Of a stretch of 5,875 bases of DNA, positions 5,601-5,875 are shown in pieces. The translations under genes were made by a program, and so were the position numbers. The notes under the pieces were generated by a model. That model worked only from the letters and a program-made list of their open reading frames with translations, made no database searches and was not told the DNA's origin. The DNA is from Porphyromonadaceae bacterium UBA7087 (GTDB lineage: Bacteria > Bacteroidota > Bacteroidia > Bacteroidales > Muribaculaceae), in contig DKYZ01000130.1 of the NCBI GenBank assembly GCA_002493515.1, positions 1-5,875 of the forward strand, written 5' to 3'. Each line of letters opens with the position of its first letter. Within the stretch, counting starts at the first letter, position 1.

Positions 5601-5875
5601 GGCGCCACCCTCGTAGTTGAAGACATAGTCTTTGTGATAGGTCTGCGCGGCTACAAAGTATTGCGGTGTCTCCGAACCCTCGCGCTTTATCTCGCGCATG
5701 AGCCCGCGTTTCCCAGCCTTGGGAGCCGCCACAGAAGCCTCTCCGGCCAACGCCCGGTATTGCTCGGGCGTGAAGGAGTAATTCAGATTGTAGGGGTCAT
5801 ACCCCTGGGGAAGCTGGAAGCCTGAAGACACCTCCGCATAGACAGCTGTGCCGGCTATGGCCATCCCCATAAGTA
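2646..5875 (-). CDS. Large modular surface adhesin with cleaved-adhesin domain and T9SS-type C-terminal signal (5' end cut off)
   Basis: The first in-window ATG (5868-5870) gives 1074 residues, but that start is doubtful. The reading frame stays open to the window edge, and MGMAIAGTAVYA is the core and cleavage region of a signal peptide lacking its basic beginning, so the true start lies beyond 5875. Residues from that ATG: 13-228 N-terminal beta-rich region without a family I recognise; about 229-332, 478-578 and 744-842 choice-of-anchor-D/Ig-like domains (strands such as VDLGNF, VRNRGTQPL, LKNTGSATL); 334-470 and 580-738 two related beta-rich, jelly-roll-like modules (shared FTVPEG, then PGEHVVRFQY or PGDHFFRFNY). 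Residues 845-1017 match the gingipain-type cleaved-adhesin/choice-of-anchor-J domain (YDADGDGYCW, PDNWLFSPVITIP, FRHHDCDGQF, LDDIFVF). Residues 1022-1074 are a T9SS-type tail ending KIFVKR. No protease motif is evident. It probably binds host or dietary ligands at the cell surface. It is the upstream member of an operon with the Omp28-related gene, overlapping it by four bases. Confidence 0.85.
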   Translation of the reverse strand, partial: LMGMAIAGTAVYAEVSSGFQLPQGYDPYNLNYSFTPEQYRALAGEASVAAPKAGKRGLMREIKREGSETPQYFVAAQTYHKDYVFNYEGGATTTYDIGLKVDGDKVTISNFFNLAAQSTEWAVGVDYDVTGTYDAEAHTITIPTLTADLESATICGLVGESQAVLMSGVVNADGQLAPAEELVFNVVGDFESITTEMNFGIGLWYDWYGGIMGFQTMYRNFYAALPGDEPKLIAFNNSFDFGQTYPNTPVDKTVTVFNVSGVDVDYAVEVEADDNAFSATPQAGVIDARSSLEYTLTLNTANPGAYEGLASIVYEGNKENPLPLDMLMFGEVIPYPDYSEIVKAGDFKFTTNIEFPFEMTEVEGQRVARSTTNGQYGSSKLTATFTVPEGNIGTLSWKAFTTNNNYWYNNAGGVYVDNLDTAWLSETGTADISRTIEFAPGEHVVRFQYDGYQYTGDEKNGLYVYDLELVNTLADASKVAIETPEVDLGNFMIRDDNGIQGYGNIVVRNRGTQPLSISTVKSDNPAVEASVPNTVAGLLETIEIPVTLTAKEEGEYEGNLTISTSAGDVTAKVKALVRRMADFKPLVTEGLEYVTSFDTNEQYPFVMENGVAYNSNSGEADDVATQSWVKINFTVPEGKAAYISWDGHCYGESSDPEYYWIGDYGYFEYMHPMDSGSNQAYGDTACGSDTQFGDDSWKEKLTCVPGDHFFRFNYIKNGDGKISEKDRLEISNFKIHVVDFPEHGVEALTQSVEFEPTYVGNNRYTTATLKLKNTGSATLEVVGEESNAPFYCVIPEGGGAMAQFNKTIEVGIWFFPEEEGDFTGDVVFKTNAGDVVISCHGETKPMEGIILCGDVEDEAQGWSFYDADGDGYCWNLGYNLWGDRPEYCHTGRDCFGSNSFTYEVGAVVPDNWLFSPVITIPEDGAMLQWYAAGFNDERYAENYSVYIATPEQIEDVKNIETLEPVFSQTIPIGGEAGWVENTLDLKEFAGKEVQVVFRHHDCDGQFILRLDDIFVFDMSRWTGVNEVMSDRGEAVSTEIFDINGIRLQGLGEGVNIVRITYADGTVKTSKIFVKR
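2820..3344 (-). other. Cleaved-adhesin (gingipain K-type) domain region within the adhesin
   Basis: Residues 843-1017 of the adhesin carry the landmarks of the cleaved-adhesin family found in Porphyromonas gingivalis gingipains and hemagglutinins. These are a W-x-x-x-DADGDG-x-x-W opening (W861 to W873), a PDNWLFSPVITIP strand (908-920), a QWYAAG segment, NYSVYIAT (941-948), an FRHHDC turn (996-1001) and the closing LDDIFVF (1009-1015). The D865-D867-D869-G870 cluster resembles the calcium-binding loop of such domains. The domain is the last globular part before the sorting tail. Confidence 0.75.
3345..4871 (-). other. Internal duplication inside the adhesin: two copies of a [beta module + Ig-like] pair
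   Basis: Within the adhesin, the pair 'beta-rich module then choice-of-anchor-D domain' occurs twice: residues 334-578 (about 4137-4871) and 580-842 (about 3345-4133). Shared landmarks in order are an opening fluxing around a TT/TS-F-x(2-5)-PF segment, FTVPEG followed by a SW strand, a PG-x-H-x-x-RF-x-Y strand, a late strand of the LYVYDLELV or LEISNFKIHV kind, and then the Ig-like domain whose end reads TSAGDV or TNAGDV. Identity elsewhere looks low, so the duplication is old. The second copy carries an insert rich in Tyr, Gly and Asp (about residues 650-695). Confidence 0.6.

Overview
The window looks like a chromosomal piece of a gut-type Bacteroidales bacterium (phylum Bacteroidota), possibly Muribaculaceae; the family placement is inference. 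The main evidence is two adjacent exported proteins whose C-termini resemble the type IX secretion (T9SS) sorting domain, one with a gingipain-type cleaved-adhesin module and one of the Omp28-related family. Other support is the absence of clear Shine-Dalgarno sites, a Bacteroidota-like MNT nucleotidyltransferase, and AT-rich intergenic DNA beside coding DNA of roughly balanced composition.

Left part (1-873), read rightward. An AT-rich intergenic stretch holds a perfect 9-bp hairpin (31-59) and an intrinsic-terminator-like hairpin (196-240). The latter ends only 9 bases before the start codon of a small MNT-domain nucleotidyltransferase (250-597), the antitoxin type of HEPN/MNT pairs. Two bases after its stop, where the HEPN toxin gene normally sits, there is only a 30-codon ORF (600-692) that resembles the first part of a HEPN protein. 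It appears to be a decayed partner. A long composite hairpin with a GCAA tetraloop (726-772) and a 14-bp tandem repeat array built of 7-bp half units (801-877) fill the convergent intergenic space.

Right part (874-5875), read leftward. Two genes form an evident operon with an ATGA stop/start overlap. The promoter-proximal gene (2646-5875, 5' end cut by the window edge) encodes a modular surface adhesin of at least 1074 residues. It has a signal peptide core, an N-terminal beta-rich region, three choice-of-anchor-D/Ig-like domains alternating with two related beta-rich modules, a cleaved-adhesin domain and a T9SS-type tail. The second gene (874-2649) encodes a 591-residue Omp28-related protein with a signal peptide, a beta-sandwich region, a thioredoxin-fold domain with a CVNC motif, and its own T9SS-type tail.

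The two exported proteins are probably made together, moved to the periplasm by Sec, and delivered to the cell surface by T9SS. The most unusual points are the solo MNT gene with a toxin remnant, the modular repeat structure of the adhesin, the pairing of a thioredoxin-fold exported protein with an adhesin, and the heptamer-based repeat array starting exactly at a stop codon. I found no clear evidence of a wholly new defence or mobile system, CRISPR array, tRNA, rRNA or insertion sequence.
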